A stretch of DNA of 64,000 bases from Branchinecta lynchi (lineage: Eukaryota > Arthropoda > Branchiopoda > Anostraca > Branchinectidae). The stretch covers positions 12,133,869 through 12,197,868 of the forward strand of contig JAKZAP010000009.1 in the NCBI GenBank assembly GCA_023053575.1, read 5' to 3'. A program made the position numbers and the translations under genes. Under the pieces are notes generated by a model that was not told where the DNA came from, searched no databases, and saw nothing but the letters and a program-made list of their open reading frames with translations. Of the stretch, positions 33,153-44,603 are shown piece after piece (the stretch's first letter is position 1; the number at the start of each line of letters is the position of its first letter).

Positions 33153-36100
33153 AAACTAGACCTACGTTGCCCGGGCAACGTGAAGTGTTGCGGCAACCTT
33201 TGTCCGGCTTCGCCGGCTAAAGTGTTGCGAGAGCAACACTTTGGTTTTGTTTCTTCGCTGTCGGTTAAATGCTGAAATTGTCAACTTATCGAAGCTTTTA
33301 AAACGGTATGTTCTAAAAAGAATAATCACTTAATCAAAAGATGTTCTTTAGCGTTGTAAAACCAACAACAAAACAATATCGGAAGAAGGCTATCCGTAAC
33401 GTTTCAGGATTAAAATACCATAGATGACACTATTAATTATTACAAAACTACCTTATTGTTTTACATTACCGTATCGTTTGTACCCGTTGCGTAAACAGTT
33501 AATCCTAGGTTATAGCGATAGACCATCGATACAAACTTTCTTACTGTCATATTTACAGAAATCGAATACAATGTGCACCAATTTTCAAAAATGTCTAGCC
33601 CCTCGTGCTTACTTACAAGTCCCTCTCCCGTGATTGACATCAAATTCACCGGAAACAAATAATGGATACACCAGCTATCAAAAGTTGCAAACCCCTCATC
33701 GCTGAAGATGATTATAGCATAAAAGCCGATTATTACTTACAAGTCCCATGCATGTCTTACAATTGGGAACAAAATTGTTCTTACCATCGAATACACCTGA
33801 GACAAATAACAGGTATACCAACTAGCAAAAGCTGCAAACTCCTCGTTGCCGAAGATGATTATGAGCTAGCAGTCGACTGTTGCTTACAGTCGACTGTTGC
33901 TTACAAGTCCCTTACATGTCTCACAACTGGTATCGCCTATTTTTGGTTTCAGTATGTACCTTACTCCTAAAGTTGTCAACCCCCTGTAACTTTCAAACTG
34001 GTTTATCTCATGAAGGATTTTTGTTAAAAAAAATGGATGGCATATATTTTGATCAGCTCTTCAAGGGCTATCGATTGCCCTAACCAAAACAAAAGCATAT
34101 CGGAAAAAGGGACTAAATTGACTTTGCAGTCAGTTGAACTTTATCCTTTTCAATCGTAGACATCGTGACGGATGAAAACTTGGAATAATATCCTATATAA
34201 TCTAGTTGGTATTATAAAGCTATCCGTAACTTTTTAGGATTAAAATACCATAGATGACACTATTAATTATTACGAAACTACCTTGTTTTACATTACAGTA
34301 TCGTTTGTACCCGTTGCGTTAACAGTAAATCCTAGGTTACAGCGATAGACCAACGATACAAACTTTCTTACCGTCAGATCTATATAAATCGAATACAATT
34401 TGCAACAATTTGCACAAAATTCTAGCCCCTCGTGCACCGATTCTACTGACAAGTCCCTTTCCCGTGATAGACATCAAGTTCACCGGATAAAAATAATGGG
34501 TACACCGACTAGCAAAAGTTGCAAACCCATAATCGCTGAAGATTTGTGTAGCATAACAGCCGATTATTACTTAGAAGTCCCTTGCAAGTTTTACATTTGG
34601 GAACCAAATTGTTCATCAAATGACAGGTACGCGAACTAGCGAGAGCTGCAAACCCCTCATTGCCGAAGATGATTATGAGCTAATAGTCACCTGTCGCGTA
34701 CAAGTCCCCTAAAAGTCTCACAACTGGTATCGCCTATATTTGGTTTCAGTGTGTATCTTACTACTGAAGTTGTCAACCCCTGGAAACTTTCAAACTGGTG
34801 TATCTCATAAAGGAATTTTTTTACAAAAAAATGGATGTCATATACTTTGATCAGCTCATCAGCGGCTATCGATTGCCGTCGAAGTCGAACTTTATCCTTT
34901 TCAATCGTAGATATCGTGACGGATGAAAACTTGGAACAATATCTTATATAATCTAGTTGATATTATAAAGCTATCCGTAACTTTTCAGGATTAAAATACC
35001 ATAGATGACACTATTAATTATTACAAAATTACCTTATTGTTTTACATTACCGTATCGTTTGTACCCGTTGCGTAAACAGTTAATCCTAGGTTATAGCGAT
35101 AGACCATCGATACAAACTTTCTTACTGTCATATTTACAGAAATCGAATACAATGTGCACCAATTTTCAAAAATTTCTAGCCCCTCGTGAACCGATTCTTA
35201 CTTACAAGTCCGTCTCCCGTGATTGACATCAAATTCACCGGAAACAAATAATGGATATGCCAGCTATCAAAAGTTGCAAGCCCCTCATCGCTGAAGATGA
35301 TTATAGCATAAGCTTTTTAAACGGGATGTTCTAAAAAAATTAATCATATGATCAAAAGGTATTCTTCAGCGTTGTAAAAACAACAACAAAATAATATAGG
35401 AAGAAGGGACTAAATTAACTTTGCAGTCAATTGTACTTTATCCTTTTCAATCGTAGACATCGTGACTTATATAATCTAGTTGGTAATAGAAAGCTATCCG
35501 TAACTTTTCAGGATTAAAATACCATAGATGACACTATTAATTATTATGAAACTACCTCATTGCTTTACATTTTCGTTTGTATCCGTTGTGTAAACAGTTA
35601 ATCCTCGGTTACATTGATAGACCATCGACACAAAATTTCTTACCGTCAGATTTATAGAAATCGAATACAATGTGCACCCATTTGCAAAAATTCCTAACCC
35701 CTCGTGAACCGATTCCTACTTACAAGTCCCTCTCCCGTGATATACATTAAGTTAACCGGAAACAAATAATGGGTACACCAGCTAGCAAAAGCTGCAAACC
35801 CATCATCGCAGAAGATGATTGTAGCATAACAGCCGATTATTACTTACAAGTCCCTTGCATATCTTACCATTGGGAACCAAATTGTTCTTACCATCGAATA
35901 CACCGGAAACAAATAACAGGTATACCAACTAGCAAAAGTTGCAAACCCCTCATTACCGAAGATGATTATGGGCTAACAGTCGACTGTTGCTTAAAAGTCC
36001 CCTATATGCATCATAACTGGTATCGCCTATTTTTGGTTTCAATGTACCTTACTATGAAGTTGTCAACCCCTTTGAAATTTTCAAACTGGTGTATCTCATG

Positions 36101-36949
36101 AAGGAATTTTTGTACCAAAAAATGGATGGCATATACTTTGATCAGCCCATCAATGGCTATCGATTGCCGTCGAAAAAAAAATTCTACCTGTCTTAGTTCA
36201 AAAGTTGACTTTTTTGCCGTAGGCCAACTTTCTAACGTCACGACTTAGAAAGGAGCAAAGGATAAGCTCTAGTTTCTTTAGCAATGAGAGAACTTTTAAA
36301 GTTTAAGAGGCACATCTGATACCGTTACTCTACCACAAACCAAAGTGCAAAAAAAAAAAATTATAAACTCAGCTGAAATCGTCGCAGACATAGACAGAAA
36401 CAATAGATGGCAGCACTTTCGGACCCGTGGGAAAAAGCCACTTTTTTGTCTCTGTAGATTTTTCTATTTATCACTCAAAGAAGATATGTTGGCTGTGGGG
36501 CCGGGTAACTGCCGCATATATTTAACACTTATAGATTTTAGTCCATCTTCAATTTGAAACTGGTGCCTGTCTGCTTGCGTGCTAGAACGGAGCTTTCCAC
36601 TCGAAAGCAGAAACATCTTTTGATGAAACGAAAGGTTCGCTACACAACTTCAGATAGTCCTCTCTGACATAGGCTATACAACTCCACTTCACTTCGCAAA
36701 CCGTAGGCTCTGGCTCGATGACAAGCAAAAACCATCCTTATTGGCCCCAGGCAAGAGTTCTACGGAGCTTTCCAAAATGTAATGTCATATTCGTCAATCC
36801 GGCCTAAGGTCCACACTTTCCGTAAAAACCGCACAGGTTAGACCCTTCTCAGTTACCAGGAATAAAATGAAATCGGAGTCATAGGAAAAAAAAAAAAAAA
36901 AAAAAAAAAAAAACGAGGACAAAACCAAAGTGTTGCTCTCGCAACACAA
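33153..36949 (+). mobile_element. Left arm of the inverted duplication (element F)
   Basis: After the hairpin-rich tip (33164-33240) the arm holds four irregular repeats beginning GATGACACTATTAATTATTA (33424, 34254, 35005, 35527) and a shorter unit with CTAGCAAAAG(C/T)TGCAAACCC and GAAGATGATTATAGCATAA. It ends near an A-tract (36885-36912), CCAAAGTGTTGCTC and GCAACA. Confidence 0.8.
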
Positions 36950-37628
36950 TTAGAATAGCTATTAAATAAATAGTTCGCGGTGGTGCCAACTTTTCCCGAG
37001 GAATTTCCCAAACATTCCAGTTCAGAGTCATCACACGGTTTAGTTCCTATTTGTCCCTCGAGGGCTTTATTATCATCAAACTTTAAAGCATAACTCTTAA
37101 GAGAAATAATCTTTTCCCTATGAAATATGTCAGAAAAAAATGTGTCCGAAAATACCATTACTTTCCACCCAGAACTGGCGATTCTCTTGTTAGCGCTGTC
37201 TACTCTATCCAGCCTTCCTGCTCTTCAACGTGGCAGCTGGGGGAAAAACATTTGAAAACTGAACTTGCCTTGGTTAAAAAGTGGGAAGATAGGCAAATAA
37301 AAGAAGTGATGAACAGAAGATTATCACATCCTTATGTGTGAAAGAGTTGTCAGAGGACGTTGAAGATTCCGTCAAGTTTTTCGTTGGTTGACGGGAAAAC
37401 CCGGCAAGGCCGAAAAAGCGCTAGCAATTCGTAGTTACTGAACATAACAATGGAGAAAGGTGGGAATTTTAGAAGCTTATAATTCCATATGGGAGCTAAG
37501 TATATTATAAAAGGCAGAATATGCAAGAGGGCTCCCTACACCCAAGGTTAAGCCGCGATTCGATCCGACCGCTGGGTCATCTAGTGGCGCGCCTTCATAG
37601 GAGCACACGACATGCGGAGGGATCATAG
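36950..37628. other. Single-copy spacer between the arms
   Basis: 679 bases not repeated elsewhere in the window. A 74-codon plus-strand frame (37120-37341, starting ATGAAATATGTC) and an antisense frame into the A-tract are present, neither with recognised motifs. It could be captured host DNA or the remains of the element's cargo. Confidence 0.5.
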
Positions 37629-40600
37629 TTGTGTTGCGAGAGCAACACTTTGGTTTTGTCCTCGTTTTTTTTTTTTTTTTTTTTTTTTTTTCCTATGACT
37701 CCGATTTCATTTTATTCCTGGTAACTGAGAAGGGTCTAACCTGTGCGGTTTTTACGGAAAGTGTGGACCTTAGGCCGGATTGATGAATATGACATTACGT
37801 TTTGGAAAGCTCCGTAGAACTCTTGCCTGGGGCCAATAAGGATGGTTTTTGCTTGTCATCGAGCCAGAGCCTACGGTTTGCGAAGTGAAGTGGAGTTGTA
37901 TAGCCTATGTCAGAGAGGACTATCTGAAGTTGTGTAGCGAACCTTTCGTTTCATCAAAAGATGTTTCTGCTTTCGAGTGGAAAGCTCCGTTCTAGCACGC
38001 AAGCAGGCAGGCACCAGTTTCAAATTGAAGATGGACTAAAATCTATAAGTGTTAAATATATGCGGCAGTTACCCGGCCCCATAGCCAACATATCTTCTTT
38101 GAGTGATAAATAGAAAAATCTACAGAGACAAAAAAGTGGCTTTTTCCCACGGGTCCGAAAGTGCTGCCATCTATTGTTTCTGTCCATGTCTGCGACGATT
38201 TCAGCTGAGTTTATAATTTTTTTTTTTTGCACTTTGGTTTGTGGTAGAGTAACGGTATCAGATGTGCCTCTTAAACTTTAAAAGTTCTCTCATTGCTAAA
38301 GAAACTAGAGCTTATCCTTTGCTCCTTTCTAAGTCGTGACGTTAGAAAGTTGGCCTACGGCAAAAAAGTCAACTTTTGAACTAAGACAGGTAGAATTTTT
38401 TTTTCGATGGCAATCGATAGCCATTGATGAGCTGATCAAAGTATATGTCATCCATTTTTTGGTACAAAAATTCCTTCATGAGATACACCAGTTTGAAAAT
38501 TTCAAAGGGGTTGACAACTTCATAGTAAGGTACATTGAAACCAAAAATAGGCGATACCAGTTATGATACATATAGGGGACTTTTAAGCAACAGTCGACTG
38601 TTAGCCCATAATCATCTTCGGTAATGAGGGGTTTGCAGCTTTTGCTAGTTGGTATACCTGTTATTTGTTTCCGGTGAATTCGATGGTAAGAACAATTTGG
38701 TTCCCAATGGTAAGATATGCAAGGGACTTGTAATTAATAATCGCCTGTTATGCTACAATCATCTTCTGCGATGATGGGTTTGCAGCTTTTGCTAGCTGGT
38801 GTACCCATTATTTGTTTCCGGTTAACTTAATGTATATCACGGGAGAGGGACTTGGTAAGTAGGAATCGGTTCACGAGGGGCTAGGAATTTCTGCAAATGG
38901 GTGCACATTGTATTCGATATCTATAAATCTGACGGTAAGAAAGTTTGTGTCGATGGTCTATCAATGTAACCGAGGATTAACTGTTTACAAAACGGATACA
39001 AACGAAAATGTAAAGCAAGGAGGTAGTTTCATAATAATGAATAGTGTCATCTATGGTATTTTAATCCTGAAAAGTTACGGATAGCTTTCTATTACCAACT
39101 AGATTATATAAGATATTGTTTCAAGTTTTCATCCGTCACGATGTCTACGATTGAAAAGGATAAAGTACAACTGACTGCAAAGTTAATTTAGTCCCTTCTT
39201 CCTATATTATTGTGTTGTTGTCTCTACAACGCTGAAGAATACCTTTTGATCATGTGATTAATTTTTTTAGAACATCCCGTTTAAAAAGCTTATGCTATAA
39301 TCATCTTCAGCGAAGAGGGGCTTGCAACTTTTGATAGCTGGTATATCCATTATTTGTTTCCGGTGAATTTGATGTCAATCACGGGAGAGGGACTTGTAAG
39401 TAAGAATCGGTTCACAAGGGGCTAGAAATTTTTGAAAATTGGTGCACATTGTATTCGATTTCTGTACATATGACAGTAAGAAAGTTTGTATCGATGGTCT
39501 ATCGCTATAACCTAGGATTAACTGTTTACGCAACGGGTACAAACGATACGGTAATGTAAAACAATAAGGTAATTTTGTAATAATTAATAGTGTCATCTAT
39601 GGTATTTTAATCCTGAAAAGTTACGGATAGCTTTATAATATCAACTAGATTATATAAGATATTGTTCCAAGTTTTCATCCGTCACGATATCTACGATTGA
39701 AAAGGATAAAGTTCAACTTCGACGGCAATCGATAGCCGCTAATGAGCTGATCAAAGTATATGACATCCATTTTTTGGTAAAAAAAATTCCTTTATGAGAT
39801 ATACCAGTTTGAAAGTTTCAAGGGGTTGACAACTTCAGTAGTAAGGTACACACTGAAACCAAAAATAGGCGATACCAGTTGTGAGACATTTAGGGGACTT
39901 GTACGCGACAGGCGACTGTTAGCTCATAATCATCTTCGGCAATGAGGGGTTTGCAGCTCTCGCTAGTTGGCGTACCTGTCATTTGATGAACAATTTGGTT
40001 CCCAAATGTAAAACATGCAAGGGACTTGTAAGTAATAATCGGCTGTTATGCTACACAAATCTTCAGCGATGAGGGGTTTGCAACTTTTGCTAGTCGGTGT
40101 ACCCATTATTTTTATCCGGTGAACTTGATGTCTATCACGGGAAAGGGACTTGTCAGTAGAATCGGTGCACGAGGGGCTAGAAATTTGTTCAAATTGTTGC
40201 ACATTGTATTCGATTTATATAAATCTGACGGTAAGAAAGTTTGTATCGTTGGTCTATCGCTGTAACCTAGGATTTACTGTTAACGCAACGGGTACAAACG
40301 ATACTGTAATGTAAAACAAGGTAGTTTCGTAATAATTAATAGTGTCATCTATGGTATTTTAATCCTAAAAGTTACGGATAGCTTTATAATACCAACTAGA
40401 TTATATAGGATATTATTCCAAGTTTTCATCCGTCACGATGTCTACGATTGAAAAGGATAAAGTTCAACTGACTGCAAAGTCAATTTAGTCCCTTTTTCCG
40501 ATATGCTTTTGTTGTGGTTAGGGCAATCGATAGCCCTTGAAGAGCTGATCAAAATATATGCCATCCATTTTTTTGAACAAAAATCCTTCATGAGATAAAC

Positions 40601-41458
40601 CAGTTTGAAAGTTTCAAGGGGTTGACAACTTCAGGAGTAAGGTACACACTGAAACCAAAAATAGGCGATACCAGTTATGAGACATGTAAGGGACTTGTAA
40701 GCAACAGTCGACTGTAAGCAACAGTCGACTGTTAGCTCATAATCATCTTCAGCAACGAGGAGTTTAAAGCTTTTGCTAGTTGGTATACCTGTTATTTGTC
40801 TCAGGATATGTATTCGATGGTAAGAACAATTTTGTTCCCAATTGTAAGACATGCATGGGACTTGTAAGTAATAATCGGCTTTTATGCTATAATCATCTTC
40901 AGCGATGAGGGGTTTGCAACTTTTGATAGCTGGTGTATCCATTATTTGTTTCCGGTGAATTTGATGTCAATCACGGGAGACGGACTTGTAAGTAAGATCG
41001 GTTCACGAGGGGCTAGAAATTTTTGAAAATTGGTGCACATTCTATTCGATTTCTGTAAATATGACAGTAAGAAAGTTTGTATCGATGGTCTATCGCTATA
41101 ACCTAGGATTAACTGTTTACGCAACGGGTACAAACGATACGGTAATGTAAAACAATAAGGTAGATGTGTAATAACTAATAGTGTCATCTATGGTATTTTA
41201 ATCCTGAAACGTTACGGATAGCCTTCTTCCGATATTGTTTTGTTGTTGGTTTTACGACGCTAAAGAACAGCTTTTGATTATGTGATTATTCTTTTTAGAA
41301 CATACCGTTTTAAAAGCTTCGATAAGTTGACAATTTCAGCATTTAACCGACAGCGAAGAAACAAAACCAAAGTGTTGCTCTCGCAACACTTTAGTCGGCG
41401 AAGCCGGACAAAGGTTGCCGCAACACTTCACGTTGCCCGGGCAACGTAGGTCTAGTTT
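37629..41458 (-). mobile_element. Right arm of the inverted duplication (element F)
   Basis: Reverse complement of the left arm with the same internal repeats, T-tract (37665-37692) and terminal hairpins (41380-41447). It is 33 bases longer than the left arm because of small indels. Confidence 0.8.
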
Positions 41459-41825
41459 GATTATGGATCTAACAAAATGTTGTTTTTTTTGCAGGTACCT
41501 TAAGAATGTGTAGGAAAATCAAACTAATTACTAGCTTTATCGATTTCTTTTAATCTTTTGTTTTCTGTTTTTTCTTGATATTCCCTAAGTCAAAAGAAGA
41601 AAGGATGTAAACTAAAGACGTGCTTTACCTTCCAAATATTTCGTCCGGATACTCTTGACGACTGTCTCCCCCCGCCGATGCAGAATCTCCGGCTAGGCCT
41701 ACCTGCGGAAGAACGGTGTCAAAGCTGCGCTGACTCAGGATTTGAGTCGTTGAGGTTGAGTCGTTACGGACACGTTTACTCCTTCTTCCTGAGAATCACT
41801 GGCGTGTTTTGGACTTAGTCTTAGT
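41459..41825 (-). repeat. Flank plus third family G copy
   Basis: Bases 41650-41820 match 17650-17850 (GATGCAGAATCTCCGG, GAGTCGTTACGGACACG, AATCACTGGCGTGT), then run into family D. The first 180 bases show nothing recognised. Confidence 0.5.
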
Positions 41826-42430
41826 CATATAGAGTATTCCAGACAGCCATTTTCGTCGAGACGGATCTCGAAGGTGAAGCCTTGTCAAAAAGATCTGGAA
41901 GTCCGGGGTGTTGGACACCCCAAATTCCGGATGTTCGACATCAAATATGCAAGTGAAGGAAGAAAAGGGAAAGTGATTGACAGTTGCGATAGGATGCAAG
42001 AGATATTTGAAATATAAAGGGTACATATAGGAAATGTTGAAATTTTATTTTTAGCTGTCATCATTATATCAGTATCCCGCATCAGTCAACCCCTCAGCAT
42101 TCTTTGAGGCTCTATCCACACAAAAAAACAACAGGAAAATTGGTCAACGTTCGTTTTGTTACCGTGTATGCCAAGCGTGGAACGGTTTATTTAGTCTCGT
42201 TTAACAACATTTTGGTGGTAATCCGTTTTAGTTGCAGCGCCTATGTGAGTCCTTTTTAGTATAATTATATTCGTTGTATTAGTGTAAAGTGTTTTGTAGC
42301 GAGAGAAGTTTTGGCTTAATCGCTTTTTCTATTAATAAATAAATAAATAAACGAAAGTCTGGAAGGGTTGGCTTGACTTTGCGGAAGCTCCGAGGGAATC
42401 TGGAAGGTGAAGCCTGGCTTTAAACAAACG
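41826..42430. mobile_element. Family D element split by family K
   Basis: D blocks (GTCGAGACGGATCTCGAAGG, CACCCCAAATTCCGG) run to about 42065. A K retroelement (42070-42350, AATAAATAAATAAAC tail) follows, and D resumes at CTGGAAGGGTTGGCTTGAC and ends GGTGAAGCCTGGC. Confidence 0.7.
42070..42350 (+). repeat. Family K SINE- or LINE-like element
   Basis: It contains GTTGCAGCGCCTATGTGA and GGCTTAATCGCTTTTTCTA and ends in an AATAAATAAATAAA tail. It is inserted in family D, and matches 10051-10365 in reverse. Confidence 0.62.
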
Positions 42431-42576
42431 CAGAATATTATACTAAATTCAGTATAATGATTTCTTGAAGATTTGAAATTCAGCTAAAAAAATATTCAAC
42501 TTTCGAGACAAAAAAATGATCAAACTGGCAAATGGTTTCCTATTCCGACATACCGAAACTTTAATGTGGTGATATA

Positions 42577-42791
42577 CAGTAGAGGTATGCTTATGTGAAC
42601 AGTTACTTTAATGTGAACATTGCAGTTTTGGGCTAAATGGTAAAATGAAGATCCTAAATACCTACACAGGTGTTTTCAGATGCCCTTAATTACCTACTTT
42701 GGCTAACTGGAACTTCGCTATAGGCACAGCAAGTACATGAAAATAGCAAAGTCCACTGTCAACAAACGTTCACATAAGCATACCTCTACTG
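42577..42791. mobile_element. Tigger/pogo-like miniature element
   Basis: Perfect inverted ends of 24 bp begin CAGTAGAGGTATGCTTATGT, and TA flanks both sides (42575-42576 and 42792-42793). CAGTAGAG-type ends with TA duplication are characteristic of pogo/Tigger members of the Tc1/mariner group. At 215 bp there is no transposase. Confidence 0.82.
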
Positions 42792-42799
42792 TACTCCTC

Positions 42800-43335
42800 T
42801 TACTTTCCCCTCGACGGTTTAGTAACCCTTTTCTTCTCCGGTAGAGATCACTGAATAATTGATGATCAATGGCGACCTTGCTTTGAAGAGTGATTGAATT
42901 GTGTTCAAGTAAAGTTGCGTTTTTTTGGACGTAGTTTCGGCGTAGTTTCGCTTAAAAGCCGTTTTATTTGTCCATTCCATTTGCTGTAGTTTCGAACCTG
43001 AAACTACGGAGCTCAAACTTCAAACTACCTCGCCGACGTAGTTTGGTGTGGTTTGACTTTTTGGAAACAAGAACTCAATAAAACGCAAGTAAGACAAAAC
43101 AAGAGCCAAACTACAAACTTTGACGAAACAAAAGTGAATTCAATAAAACGCAACTTAAGTTGTGAATAAAGCTGGTGACCTGAGGATTTTGAAGAACACA
43201 AAGGTGACAGTGTGTTCGTAAAAATTTGACCCATTGAAAGATAAAGGTGTTTTCCCCCTTCTCGGCCCGCATAAATCAAATTCTTTAAATAAACTATTCT
43301 AGTATAGAATAGAATAGTATTTATTCATTCGACAG
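42800..43335. mobile_element. Possible inverted-repeat element and unassigned DNA
   Basis: AAGTTGCGTTTTTTTGGA near 42916 pairs loosely with AATAAAACGCAACTTAAG near 43143, with CGTAGTTTCG motifs between. Weak evidence for a foldback element. A minus-strand 84-codon frame here has no recognised domain. Confidence 0.35.
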
Positions 43336-43339
43336 AGGG

Positions 43340-44046
43340 AATTGCGGGGGGGGGGGGGGGGACGCAACACGCTTACACTGGAGGAATGGGGATGGAATTT
43401 GCTGGGACGAACATCCTTTTGCTCCCGATAAATCACTACTGAACCTGACCGGATCCGGTACTGCTGGGGGAGTTGGAGATAGAGGGGGGGATACAGAATT
43501 CCGGTGATCGCGAGTTATGGTACTTACAGACTTGGCGGGCACACCATAAACCCTACAAGATTGACATACAAATAGTCAGTTCACAGATCCGACCATCCGG
43601 TGGGGGGGGGGGGGGGGGTTCGGGGCTGGAGGGAGGAAGAATCAGGAAGCTTGAGGTATACATGACTTTCGGACCGCGCTGATCAGATTTGAATTACGCT
43701 TGATACTTGGGAAGACAACATGCATGTTTCAATTCAAGTCGAAATCAAATCCGACAACTAACAAAAGGGGCATCGGAAAACCTATGCCATGCTTATAATT
43801 GAGTGATTGGAACCGGACATATTGAGAAGAAAAAGCATAAGCCCTAAGAGACGCCTCAACTGACAGAACTGGAGCACATCCGGGATCCGGGCACTATTGG
43901 GAGAGTTGGAGCTGGTTGGGGGGGGGGGGGGAGGGACTTAGACACCTCGTGAAGTGCATATGTTGCCAATTGCTTAACTTTGATAAGACAAGTTGTATGA
44001 TCCCAAGGGCCCATGATCGTTTGTGTCTACAGGGGTTTTGCTTGCA
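43340..44046 (-). mobile_element. Family B element, partial
   Basis: Units with poly-G tracts, GATCCGACCATCCGG and GGATCCGG motifs run to 43960. The distal CCATGATCGTTTGTG and GGGGTTTTGCTTGCA part reaches about 44046, where a LINE fragment starts. Confidence 0.65.
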
Positions 44047-44603
44047 AACTTTAACAAATGAGTTGTCGGAGGTGAAGCTGTCGGTCAGCCTCCCTAAGAG
44101 CATGATCATAAGGTTTTATTTTTTAGAGAGAGAATTACCACATCAGGAAAATGTCGGTTTGGCTTACCGCGAAAAGGTGAAACTCCCTGGAATCAAAATT
44201 GACATGAATTTAAAATGTGTTTCTCATGTTGACACTATCCTACACAAATCTTCTCTACTTCTGAAATCCCTTGCGATGCTCCAGAGATTTGGAATACCAA
44301 CGACATTCATGAGATGTTTATATGCCTGCAACGGGATACTCGTGTCCTGTTTGGCATCCCAGCCTTACCAAAAGTCAGACGGAGAAACTAGAGGGGATAC
44401 AGAAGCGGGCTTGCAAGATTATCCTTGGGCAAGGTTATTCCACATATGAAAATAGCCTCACAAAACTTAGTCTTCACACTTCGGCGTGAGGTAGACACAA
44501 GCTCACCATGGATTTTGGACTGCAATGTCTATCTTCAGATAATCACAGATCCATTCTACCTGATTACCAATCGCCCAAACCCAATCGGCCCATCACTAGA
44601 CTA
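44047..44603 (+). pseudogene. LINE reverse transcriptase C-terminal fragment
   Basis: The frame reads VKLSVSLPKSMII, KLPGIKIDMNLK, HVDTILHKSSLLLKSLAML and FGIPTTFMRCLY, the segment after the RT palm in CR1- or Jockey-type LINEs. A frameshift near 44375 leads to EGIQKRACKIILGQGYST, the usual C-terminal motif. The catalytic core is missing upstream, where family B abuts. Confidence 0.7.

Larger units (their letters stand above)
33153..41458. repeat. Giant inverted duplication, about 3.8-kb arms
   Basis: The left arm (33153-36949) is matched by the reverse complement at 37629-41458, with scattered substitutions and small indels, over essentially the whole length; the 678-bp spacer is single copy. 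Outer tips are AAACTAGACCTACG and its complement. No target duplication is evident. Each arm is also bounded by its own inverted TGTTGCGAGAGCAACA motif, so the structure may be two copies of one element in opposite orientation. No transposase or polymerase motif was found. Confidence 0.93.

Noticed and set aside
36853..37158. 101-codon minus-strand frame at the palindrome centre
   Set aside because: It runs through the A-tract as poly-Phe and crosses from spacer into the arm; no domain.
37555..37610. tRNA-like B-box resemblance (GCGATTCGATCC) in the palindrome spacer
   Set aside because: No pairing stems around it and no second promoter box at the right distance.
43025..43279. 84-codon minus-strand frame with a hydrophobic stretch
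   Set aside because: No signal peptide logic, no homologous copy and it overlaps a possible foldback element.
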